Shown here in pieces: positions 57,601 through 64,000 of a DNA stretch of 64,000 bases. Every line of letters starts with the position of its first letter. Positions within the stretch are counted from its first letter, which is position 1. The position numbers and the translations under genes are program-made. This DNA comes from Saprospiraceae bacterium (lineage in GTDB: Bacteria; Bacteroidota; Bacteroidia; Chitinophagales; Saprospiraceae), in NCBI GenBank assembly GCA_958295895.1, contig CATQHI010000032.1:40569-104568 (forward strand), read 5' to 3'. Under the pieces are notes generated by a model. The model was given only the letters and a program-made list of their open reading frames with translations, did no database searches and was not told where the DNA came from.

Positions 57601-58223
57601 AGGGTACCTAGGTGCAGGTCGAGGTCGGTAGCCAGGTCGATCCCACCGTCCGGGGCCCGGCGTCCGGTAGCATCTAGGCGGTGCAGGGCGGCCACGATGT
57701 GCTTCCTCTTCAGCGGGTTGATGAAGGTGAAGTCTACCTCGCTCAGCTCTACCTCCAGCCCGTCATAGTCCAGGACCAGGGCGGAGGGCGCGGGTGCGGC
57801 GGACGTGGTATCGGGCCGAAACAACTGCCCGGCATTGGTGCGCCCCGTGGAGTCGGTTTCCAGGTGGATGCTCCCCTCGTGGAGCTCTACGGCCAGTACG
57901 CGCAGGGTGTCGTGCAGCAGGGCATCCAGGCTGATCTCGCCGCGTAGCTGGCGCACCGCTACCAGGGCCGGGGCATTGCGCGGTAGTAAGGAATCGCGCA
58001 CGACCAGGCTATCGATGGACATGCTCACTCGTGGGAAGGACTCCCAGGCCCGCAGGTCCACGCGGCGGAAGGCTACCTCCAGTCCGGCCGTTTCGGTGAG
58101 CTCGTGTAGGAGTTTCTCCTCGTTGGAGTCGAGCCAGCTGTTGAGGTACCACAATCCGCCGGCCAGGCCCACCAGTAGCAGGAGCAGTAGGACAAGGAAT
58201 CCTTTGAGTAGCTTCTTTACCAT
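54696..58223 (-). CDS. Large AsmA-like envelope protein
   Basis: A 1175-residue protein with a single N-terminal membrane anchor (LLKGFLVLLLLLLVGLAGGLWYL) and a long periplasmic body of repeated beta-strand segments. AsmA features: the N-terminal VDLRAWESFPRVSMSIDSLVVRD, repeated DLHLGTLAF / LDLNELGPTLDYF-type strands, and a C-terminal YDRAGWKVYLVGGQDAEGKLKMKFRLGRRKYFK. Members of the AsmA/TamB-like group bridge inner and outer membranes and are thought to move phospholipid. The C-terminus is strongly basic. It faces the GNAT gene convergently, with a 50-base gap. Confidence 0.87.
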   Translation of the reverse strand: MVKKLLKGFLVLLLLLLVGLAGGLWYLNSWLDSNEEKLLHELTETAGLEVAFRRVDLRAWESFPRVSMSIDSLVVRDSLLPRNAPALVAVRQLRGEISLDALLHDTLRVLAVELHEGSIHLETDSTGRTNAGQLFRPDTTSAAPAPSALVLDYDGLEVELSEVDFTFINPLKRKHIVAALHRLDATGRRAPDGGIDLATDLDLHLGTLAFNTDKGGYLHDTPVSGHLDVHFGAEEWTVPPTPLAIGDQTFAVGATIDRREGGMSQLTLENQATDFAQSRGMLHDELQAKLAEYDIKGRFPVRAEINSTFERGGNPEVHIAFRFAGQDVKIKQYLFRDAHAVGTFVNRLDEADGGTPGSRKNLRFDFDSVRAYQQGLYVEMPHALLYANEYDTRLKAPVRVSGSAETVSQRLGNDNFLFERGRFTFTTDADASLIASLPDILDRTDGELRFTDLDVVYRPAGVRFPFEYIEVGKTGQDVRFHIQSSPLPTGVAPELVGSVDNLTPLVFNRPGEAVRTDVTLLAPRIDWTDFRAFFGQDGYFNQEEPGAGPPVPPKSSEVAQSQAIKSALLGIQRSFHPNLDVRLDTVAYYDVFTLTDLRTGLHFDRDTLVLERTSFDWAGSEVAFGARLDLAETGRTPFALELMTEHLDLNELGPTLDYFGPALPAELDRLPDDLHIDFAHRGVIDDTFGIAPGYNAGRLVFDDGRAGMFAGELDYDTTGAERLHSSLHLSGDPQLVNDLFRAENFFFSSGSFGIDLELDGTPASVPALLENGQLALRIDSSRISYPPAGVYIPVRHFTVDVAKERATYALELMSDATRRAVELSGELDRLSGFIYPELDVPFSIRADLTATELHWSDLRDFIRPDTTGRAEARAEKRAAAAADTTDFDPQQLLSATGGIFSSLRPDLSVVIDTFYLGRETPFVDVHAGVHLRDSTQLVVEQSGFRLGAGRVDLAATYDLDERAHSPFTVDFSTDSLSLHRLLEELGQLDSTGTDRLGTLRGRLSLTGSLVGQLDESRQRLLIDSTRGTVAFRLTGLELADWPFLARTGKKAKMKKRFQHLRFAPLVGEVRIDSGRIVLPRTEVQSTGIQVFAEGTYDDAGGPDFLVSIPLRNIGRGVMEEAPSPTGYDRAGWKVYLVGGQDAEGKLKMKFRLGRRKYFKRRGRLEEWRAERRARR

Positions 58224-58454
58224 AGCGCAGACGGGCCCCCACTATCAACGTGGGAAAATTTAGGGGAGTGTGTGAAAGTTCGGTCGAGGGGGTAAGCGCA
58301 GAAATGTATATGTTTAACCGTAGGGTGCTAGAGTAGGCCGTCCGGGTGTACTGATCGGTCGGGGCCCGTGGGCGGCTCAGCTAGGGGATAAGTATAGGTA
58401 CTAAACCGTACATTAGTAATTTACTTCAGACACTGAACACACAACTACCCCCAC
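58224..58454. other. Divergent promoter region, no other signal
   Basis: About 230 bases between the AsmA-like gene and the type IX secreted protein. No strong hairpin and no good copy of the dispersed motif are seen. AT-rich bases near 58400-58440 (acattagtaatttact) may hold the promoter of the rightward gene. Confidence 0.4.
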
Positions 58455-61004
58455 ATGTCATCTTTTTCGACTCCCGCCCTCCGGGTACTACTATTGCTGT
58501 GGGCGCTTACCGCGCTTAGCGCCAGGGGCTCAGCCCAACAACCCATCCTTTACGGCACCGGCCTGCTGGAGGCAGAATGTGAGGAGGTAGGGCAGTCCCT
58601 ACGCATGGTACAGGACGGGGGGGCTTCCCGCGGCCGGGCGGTAGGAGCGTCCGCCACTGCCACCGCTACTACTCCACCGGAAGACGTAGCGGCCAACCGC
58701 ATCCGGGTCCGGCCGGGTGATCTCCCCCTCACCACCGACTACGTCCTTAACTTCCGCCTCCGCAACCCCACCATCGCGACGCCCGTAGCGACCGAGAGCT
58801 TTCTCTGGGTCCGCGCTAACGGTGGTGAGTGGGAGCAATACACCGTAGGAATAGGTACGGAGTGGCGCTGGGTATGGTCGGAGCGCGGCTTCAACGGTAT
58901 CGACATCATTGCCCTGAATGCCGGTGAGGACAACTACATCGATATCGCCTTCACCCGGCCGGGCGATGAGCTAGACCAGGTGTACTACGAGCTGCGGGCG
59001 GGCGCCGAGGCCCCACGAGCGCGGCCGTTCGGGGGCACGACCGGCAACAACTGCGCTGACTTCACCAATTTACCTCCGGTCGCTAGCCTGGAGGATCGCG
59101 GTGACGAGGTATTCGTCCCGGAGCGAATCAATGTCTTTACGGGGCCCTCCTTCGATCCCGATGGGGAGATCATTCAGTATGACTTTTTCCCGAGCCCCCA
59201 GCAACAGGAGCCTCTGGAGACCTTTGCCGAAATCGAGCTCCTGCGGGAAGGCGACATACCGGTAACCGTGACGGTCACCGACTACTACGGAGCCTCCGAC
59301 ACCGATACCGTGCTGTACCGCGGGGTACCCCGCGTACCGGTGTCCGATCGCACGGCCTACCGGCTGATGGGGGGCTGCGCCGAAACTCAGCTGAACTACG
59401 TCGTCAACGTACCCGCCGAGGAGGCGGGCAACTACTACCTAGTGGGTCGCTTTCTGGCTACGGAAGATAGCCTCCCGAGCATCATGACGCGGATCAACGG
59501 AGGGACGTGGAACGAGTGGATTATTATCGACCCCGAACTATCTTTCTACCCGGTGTTCGACTTCGAACTCACCGGGGGGCGCAACACCATCGAATTTGCC
59601 TACACCAGTACTACGTTAGATATCGAGGAGATCATCCTCAGTCCGGACACGGAGTCGCTCGAGCAGGGTGGCGACCCCGAGAAGCTGGTGAATATGGAGT
59701 GTACGACGGGCACCACCCCCGCCGGCGACCTCCAGGCGGGGTGGCTAGACGCCGAATGTGCCGAGTTCGGTGCCAACTGGCGGGCCATCGGCGATCCGGC
59801 CGCAGCCAACGACGCCTACGTAGTAGTAAGGGGCCTCAACAGCCTCCCCACGCCACCGGACGACGAGGCCGCCAACCTCATCCGTTTTCCCCTCACGGAT
59901 GTCGATTTACGGGCCGGTGAGCCCCTGTACCTCTACGGCCGCATCGATGCACCGACGGGCGATGACGACTCCTTCTGGGTGCGACTCAACGGCGGGCCGT
60001 GGGTGGCCTGGAAAATGGGCATCCGCCAGGGGAAGGGCTTCGTCTGGAACCGGTTTCCCGGCTCGTTCACCGCACAGGCCGGTCCGAACCTCCTGGAGCT
60101 CGCTTACCGCGAGGACGGCACCAAGCTCGACCGCATTTACTTCAGCAATCAGGATGAACTGGGCAGCGATGCGCCGGCCCGAGGTAGTAACTGTCCGGCA
60201 CGGGTGGAAGACGTAGCGGTGGAAGGGGAGTGCGGCGTACGTAGTCCGGGCTGGGTGCCCAACACATCTCTCAACGCTTCTAACGATAAGTCGGTGTTCT
60301 TCTTCGGCCGGCCCAACTTCACCCGGCCTAGGGGAGACGGCGAGCAGACGCTAACCTATACGGTAGACCTAGCGACCGCCGCGACCTACTACCTATTCGG
60401 CCGGATCAACGCCCCCGATCCGGGCCGCAACTCGGTCTGGGTACGCGTCGATGATGGTCCCTGGCTCAAGTGGTGGCAGGAGATCGGCGGTGCCCAACTA
60501 CTCACCCGCGGCTTTGCCTGGCGCAAGGTCAGCGACGATGGTACGGCAGTCTCCTTCGACCTCACGGCAGGTACCCACACCATTCGTATCGCCCACCGCG
60601 AGCCGGGTACCCGCATCGATAAGCTCCAGCTCAGCCTCAACGATATACTACCCACTGGCTTCGGAGCAGCTGCTCCGGGCTGTGAACGGGCACCCCGCCC
60701 GGCTAGTGCCGTGGCCCCCACACCCTCAGCACTCAACCCCGATGATCTGATCAGTAGCGCACTGGAGGTCTATCCCAACCCCACCGTCGACCGCCTACAA
60801 CTGGAATGGGAAAGCGACTACGCAGGGCAGTTGGAGGTGCTTGTATACGATGTCAATGGCCGACGGCTGCTGTCATCCTCCCACGCCAAGGATCTGGATT
60901 TCTTCCGTACCCAGGTGGATGTGAGCTCGCTGCCGACGGGACTGTACCGGGTACAGCTCCTGGCGGGGGACCGGCGGGTCGTGCAGGCCTTTGTGAAGCG
61001 GTAA
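58455..61004 (+). CDS. Type IX secreted protein with four related sandwich modules
   Basis: 849 residues. Signal peptide VLLLLWALTALSARGSAQ. Four related beta-sandwich modules start at about residues 38, 300, 430 and 590; each has an N-terminal EAECEE-, CAETQL-, DAECAEFG- or EGECGV-like opening, an F/YWVRxNGGxW core (FLWVRANGGEW, IMTRINGGTW, FWVRLNGGPW, VWVRVDDGPW) and ends in a DxIYx- or L-type strand. They look like CBM6/35-type carbohydrate modules. Between the first two is a PKD-like segment (FTGPSFDPDGEIIQYDFF). C-terminal sorting domain: EVYPNPTVDRLQLEW, GLYRVQLLAG. Likely a surface glycan-binding adhesin. Confidence 0.85.
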   Translation: MSSFSTPALRVLLLLWALTALSARGSAQQPILYGTGLLEAECEEVGQSLRMVQDGGASRGRAVGASATATATTPPEDVAANRIRVRPGDLPLTTDYVLNFRLRNPTIATPVATESFLWVRANGGEWEQYTVGIGTEWRWVWSERGFNGIDIIALNAGEDNYIDIAFTRPGDELDQVYYELRAGAEAPRARPFGGTTGNNCADFTNLPPVASLEDRGDEVFVPERINVFTGPSFDPDGEIIQYDFFPSPQQQEPLETFAEIELLREGDIPVTVTVTDYYGASDTDTVLYRGVPRVPVSDRTAYRLMGGCAETQLNYVVNVPAEEAGNYYLVGRFLATEDSLPSIMTRINGGTWNEWIIIDPELSFYPVFDFELTGGRNTIEFAYTSTTLDIEEIILSPDTESLEQGGDPEKLVNMECTTGTTPAGDLQAGWLDAECAEFGANWRAIGDPAAANDAYVVVRGLNSLPTPPDDEAANLIRFPLTDVDLRAGEPLYLYGRIDAPTGDDDSFWVRLNGGPWVAWKMGIRQGKGFVWNRFPGSFTAQAGPNLLELAYREDGTKLDRIYFSNQDELGSDAPARGSNCPARVEDVAVEGECGVRSPGWVPNTSLNASNDKSVFFFGRPNFTRPRGDGEQTLTYTVDLATAATYYLFGRINAPDPGRNSVWVRVDDGPWLKWWQEIGGAQLLTRGFAWRKVSDDGTAVSFDLTAGTHTIRIAHREPGTRIDKLQLSLNDILPTGFGAAAPGCERAPRPASAVAPTPSALNPDDLISSALEVYPNPTVDRLQLEWESDYAGQLEVLVYDVNGRRLLSSSHAKDLDFFRTQVDVSSLPTGLYRVQLLAGDRRVVQAFVKR

Positions 61005-61024
61005 ACGCAGCTGCGGCCCCGCCC
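61005..61024 (-). repeat. Dispersed motif, weak copy
   Basis: GCAGCTGCGGCCCCGCCC from 61007, three mismatches to the reverse motif in its first half. It exactly fills the 19-base gap between the convergent stop codons. Confidence 0.45.
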
Positions 61025-61365
61025 TACTCCAACAACCGCAGCACCACTCGCTCCGTAGCCCCGTTCCCGACTTGCACCATACGGCTCACCGGCTCACCCT
61101 CCGGGGGTACTAGCCGCAGCGTAAAGCGACCGGCGGAAAGCTCGTGCAGCGTGAAGCGCCCCTCGGCATCCGTGAGCGCGGCCAGGTCGGGGAAGGTGCC
61201 GGGGCCGTCCTGAATGGTGATGCTCACCTCGGGCACGGGGCGGCCGGTGGCGTCGATGACCTGTCCGTTGATGGTATAGTTCATAGCAGTAGAAGTAACA
61301 CAGCCGGCGACCGTCACGAGGACGACCGCCAGCATGCTGAATAACCGGAAGCGCACCAGGGCCAT
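61024..61365 (-). CDS. Carboxypeptidase-regulatory-like lipoprotein
   Basis: A 113-residue lipoprotein: signal LFSMLAVVLVTVAGC, then one transthyretin-like beta domain (INGQVIDATGRPVPEVSITIQDG, TDAEGRFTLHELSAGRFTLRLV). Such domains are structural and often bind surfaces or sort proteins. Its ATG overlaps the upstream protease stop (TAATG), so the two are translationally coupled, which suggests it assists or anchors the protease. Confidence 0.8.
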   Translation of the reverse strand: MALVRFRLFSMLAVVLVTVAGCVTSTAMNYTINGQVIDATGRPVPEVSITIQDGPGTFPDLAALTDAEGRFTLHELSAGRFTLRLVPPEGEPVSRMVQVGNGATERVVLRLLE

Positions 61366-62387
61366 TACTGGCCCATCTGTTTCCAGCTCTTCATGAGGTT
61401 GAACACACCCGGGGTGATGCGGGTGGCGGAGTTGCCGGAGCTGCTACCGTTGGTGTGAATGCCTACGGCGTAGCGCTGGCCGTCCTGGATGTGGTACACG
61501 GATGAGCCACTCTGACCGCCGGCGGTGTCGATGTCGTAGGTGATGGTACTGCTACTGACCGACTTTACCCCCCGGCTGTGGTACCACTGGGTGCCGGCGG
61601 GCTTGTCGCCGGGGTAACCGGTCAGGTTGAGGTACTTCGATGTGAGCGCAGTGTCGCCCATATAGGCAAATCCGAAGGTACCCGTACGTAGGCCCAGCCG
61701 GTTGTTCTCCGGCAGGATGATGCAGCCGTAATCGCTGCTGCGCTGGCGACCGGCGGTCCAGCCGGTGACGCTGCGCAGGTGAGTAGCCACGTGGGCGCCG
61801 AAGGGCATGGTGCTGCCGTTGCGGCCCGGCATGACGGTGATGGAGCTAGCCCAGCCGCCCTCGTCGTGCAGGTACACACAGTGGCCGGCGGTCATGATGG
61901 TGCGCGGGCCGATGAACCAGCCGGTACCGATGTACTGCCGTCCGGTACGGGTATTGATCAGCAGCGAGCAGGTCGCGCTCCAGGGGTAGGAGCCGGTGCT
62001 GGTGATACGCACGCGGTCGTCAGTACCAATGACCACCTCGTCGGCGAGTTCATTGTCCGCTGCGGCGGCGCGTGGCGGCTGCTCGTCGTAGCTAGCGAAG
62101 TAGGCGTCCAGCAACTGACCCTCCCGTGCGGGATCGGGAAGCTGCTTGCCGCTGGGGGCATCCTGCGAGCTGACCTCATCGAGGTCCAGGGCGGTCGTCT
62201 CGTCGGATGTCGCCGGTAGCCCAACTGCCTCGGCGATGGACTCTAAGCCCAGTTCGCGGAGCCGTTCGCTTTCCTGGCCGGGACTACCGGCTTCAAAGCG
62301 GGAGGTGGTGGAATCGGTCGCGGCGGTCTTGCCGTTGCCGTTGGGGGTGATGACGTCGCTACCGACGTCCTTCAGGGTAGTAGCCAT
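61365..62387 (-). CDS. Trypsin-like serine protease (V8/glutamyl-endopeptidase type)
   Basis: A 340-residue S1-fold protease. Catalytic triad: His in IMTAGHCVYL, Asp in RSSDYGCIIL, Ser in GGQSGSSVYHIQDG. The first 115 residues are an acidic, low-complexity region with no visible signal peptide, probably a propeptide; the protease domain begins near WSATCSLLIN. Export route is therefore unclear. Start at ATG 62387 gives MATTLKDVGSD. Operonic with the small lipoprotein downstream by overlapping TAATG. It may be released by a non-classical route or act in the cell. Confidence 0.87.
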   Translation of the reverse strand: MATTLKDVGSDVITPNGNGKTAATDSTTSRFEAGSPGQESERLRELGLESIAEAVGLPATSDETTALDLDEVSSQDAPSGKQLPDPAREGQLLDAYFASYDEQPPRAAAADNELADEVVIGTDDRVRITSTGSYPWSATCSLLINTRTGRQYIGTGWFIGPRTIMTAGHCVYLHDEGGWASSITVMPGRNGSTMPFGAHVATHLRSVTGWTAGRQRSSDYGCIILPENNRLGLRTGTFGFAYMGDTALTSKYLNLTGYPGDKPAGTQWYHSRGVKSVSSSTITYDIDTAGGQSGSSVYHIQDGQRYAVGIHTNGSSSGNSATRITPGVFNLMKSWKQMGQ

Positions 62388-62540
62388 GATAAGGGATTAA
62401 GCGTGATAAAGGATGGATTACACACCTTCATACGGCCACCAAATTACTCGTTACACGATGCCACTAAAAAATAAAACCCGGAAACTGCGCCCCCGGCACC
62501 AGCCACGCCCCACCGGAAAACACCACGAGTGCCACACGTT

Positions 62541-62560
62541 GGGCGCGTACACAGGTGCAA
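62541..62560 (+). repeat. Dispersed 20-base motif, copy 14
   Basis: GGGCGCGTACACAGGTGCAA, one mismatch to the consensus. It lies upstream of the protease gene and just after the stop codon of the neighbouring gene. Confidence 0.75.
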
Positions 62561-62562
62561 CC

Positions 62563-63033
62563 TCAGTCGAGCCAGCCCCCGGGCAGCTTTAGTTTTACCG
62601 GCTGCGGGGCGGGGGTATGACGCCTTAGCGGGTCATCCTCCGGCCGCAGGGGCTGGGCGGCAAAGCGGCGGACCTCCCGGGTCACCAGATCGGTCAGCAC
62701 CAGCCGGTTGGTGGCGAGGCTATCGATGCGGTAGGGCAGGTAGAAGTCTTGCTCGCGGCGGTAGCGGTTGGGGATGCGGCTCTTGCCCAGGAAGTAGTCT
62801 ACGGAGAGGGTCAGTTCCTGGGAGTCGCCGTCTAGGGCGTAGCGACCCAGGAGGTAGCGGGCGGCCTGGCGGTCTTCGGAGCCATAATCTTGCTCGAAAG
62901 TGCCGTCGGTGGTAAGTATCAGGCGGTAGCCGGTGCCTTCTTCCTGCCAGGCGACGGACTGGAGCAGGGAGTCGGTGGGCTGTGCAAGCAGGGGAGTAAG
63001 GGGGAACAAGAGAAGGAGTAGGCGTAGGGCCAT
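62563..63033 (-). CDS. Small secreted protein of unknown function
   Basis: A 156-residue protein with signal peptide LRLLLLLFPLTPLLAQ. The mature part is strand-rich (YRLILTTDGTFEQDYGSED, RYLLGRYALDGDSQELTLSVD, LATNRLVLTDLVTRE), a lipocalin-like pattern found in several small Bacteroidota proteins, but I cannot assign a family. Ends GGWLD. It lies upstream of, and on the same strand as, the protease unit. Confidence 0.7.
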   Translation of the reverse strand: MALRLLLLLFPLTPLLAQPTDSLLQSVAWQEEGTGYRLILTTDGTFEQDYGSEDRQAARYLLGRYALDGDSQELTLSVDYFLGKSRIPNRYRREQDFYLPYRIDSLATNRLVLTDLVTREVRRFAAQPLRPEDDPLRRHTPAPQPVKLKLPGGWLD

Positions 63034-63214
63034 AGCGTAGGGTTTGGGGGCTATGGTATAAGGTACGGCGGGGGTGACTTGCTTAGTTGAGATAGAGGTT
63101 TAATGGGAGTTTAACGGGGGGTGGGGATAATATTTTCCGTGTAGTCGCTCGCGCAAGCCCCGTAGGGGATATCTTGTATGCAGCATCCACGGTACCTGCC
63201 TGCCGTGCCGAAGT

Positions 63215-63904
63215 TTGATCCAATCCCTACACTTGCATAACCACGCCCCCTTGCAAACTCTTTTCCTTCGGCTGCTACTCTCGGCTCTTACGGTGACCAC
63301 GGTCGCCTGCACCAAGGATAATGACGTCGTAGTCCCGATCGATCCGGACTATACAGTCACCTACTCTGGTACCTTTGTAGGCCATGAGTCCGTGAACGGG
63401 ACACTGCCCTTCTGCTCGGCCGGGGAACAGGCGCAGCGGGTGAATGCCACACAAACAGCAGGCTTGCCGCAGTACAGTACGACGATCGGGAATACCTTTC
63501 CCCTAATGAAGGAGGTAGACTACCTGGCCACCCGTTTGATCGGCCAGCAGGAGGTGCGGGACACGCTGACCGATGAAAGCAGCAGTCCCTACGCCACCCT
63601 GAGCCGGCTACTGGACGGGGCACAGGATATTGAAGCCTACTTCGATGCGGAGTTCGTCGTGGACGGCAAACGATACCGAACGATTTATTCTGCTGAAGCG
63701 CCCACTACGATCGACTGGCTGGATGCCGCGGCCCGCGTGACGATCAGCTACGAACTGCTGACCACGGGCTCCTGTCGGGGCGGGGACTACGGTGTAATCC
63801 GTACAGAGGTACACTATGACGGCTACGTGTATAATGTGCTTGAGCCTACTGACTCGCTGCGGTTGACGGACTTTGCGGCTACGTTGTATAACTATGGTTT
63901 TTGA
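63215..63904 (+). CDS. Putative lipoprotein of unknown function
   Basis: No ATG precedes the signal region; TTG codons at 63215, 63233 and 63251 are the available starts. The one at 63251 gives the tidiest signal, QTLFLRLLLSALTVTTVAC, with a lipobox-like VAC. The mature protein (about 200 residues) has a strand-rich sequence with FHRTIYSAEAPTTIDW-like segments (actual: YRTIYSAEAPTTIDWLDAA) and Cys pairs. I recognise no domain. Start choice is uncertain. Confidence 0.6.
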   Translation: MIQSLHLHNHAPLQTLFLRLLLSALTVTTVACTKDNDVVVPIDPDYTVTYSGTFVGHESVNGTLPFCSAGEQAQRVNATQTAGLPQYSTTIGNTFPLMKEVDYLATRLIGQQEVRDTLTDESSSPYATLSRLLDGAQDIEAYFDAEFVVDGKRYRTIYSAEAPTTIDWLDAAARVTISYELLTTGSCRGGDYGVIRTEVHYDGYVYNVLEPTDSLRLTDFAATLYNYGF

Positions 63905-63946
63905 ACGATAGTCGTTTTTAACGGGGTTGGGATCCGGTAGCCCGAC

Positions 63947-64000
63947 CTACTCCTCATACATCCCCTCCACCTCCAGGGCCGCCAGTTCCACAAAAAGGTC
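63947..64000 (-). CDS. C-terminal end of a leftward gene (truncated by window edge)
   Basis: On the minus strand the frame reads DLFVELAALEVEGMYEE and then a stop. Only 17 codons are visible, too few to identify the protein. The acidic, helical tail is plausible as a C-terminus. Confidence 0.35.
   Translation of the reverse strand, partial: DLFVELAALEVEGMYEE

Overview
The window looks like chromosomal DNA from a high-GC member of the Bacteroidota, most likely a marine Lewinella/Saprospiria-type bacterium (the lineage is an inference). The signs are a SusC/SusD pair, type IX secretion C-terminal sorting domains on two large secreted proteins, many Bacteroidota-type lipoproteins, TAnnTTTG-like -7 promoter elements, and an absence of obvious Shine-Dalgarno sequences.

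Layout. 0-6.6 kb: the end of a YeeE/YedE sulfur-transport gene pair, a Tat-exported sugar isomerase-like protein, an SDR oxidoreductase with an AraC regulator, and a phosphate-selective-porin-like barrel. 6.8-24 kb: a sulfated-polysaccharide utilisation region with SusC/SusD, four sulfatases (one broken) and a GH2 glycosidase. Ten single-base frameshifts fall between about 6.85 and 13.1 kb and break a lipoprotein, a sulfatase and SusC. 23.9-24.5 kb: a deletion-fused remnant of a 'mobile mystery' HTH/Fic pair. 24.5-27.9 kb: a tightly overlapping operon of two ATP-grasp ligases and an AstE-like deacylase. 28-38.9 kb: mostly housekeeping and envelope genes (peptidase/beta-propeller/barrel protein, CBS protein, TM2-TPR-SHOCT protein, PP2C phosphatase, membrane patatin, RlmI-type methyltransferase, glycosyltransferase, metallo-beta-lactamase-fold hydrolase).

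39-53 kb holds gyrB, an HNH nuclease gene split by a complete insertion sequence with perfect 21-bp ends and a 9-bp target duplication, dps, rnpA, a membrane dipeptidase, a type IX secreted protein, a dense DnaA-box cluster that may be oriC, and nrdB/nrdA. The nrd pair is heavily invaded. A four-helix-bundle gene flanked by about 53-bp inverted arms sits between nrdB and nrdA, nrdA contains a LAGLIDADG intein, and the 3' end of nrdA carries an in-frame paired REP-like palindrome. 53-64 kb: an AT-rich AbiJ-like defence gene, a GNAT acetyltransferase, a large AsmA-like protein, a second type IX secreted protein with four related sandwich modules, a trypsin-like protease with a small partner lipoprotein, and minor lipoproteins.

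A further layer is a dispersed 20-base motif (GGGCGNGKMCGCAGGTGCAA). I find 12 good and 3 weaker copies, in both orientations, between genes and inside coding sequences. I do not know its function.
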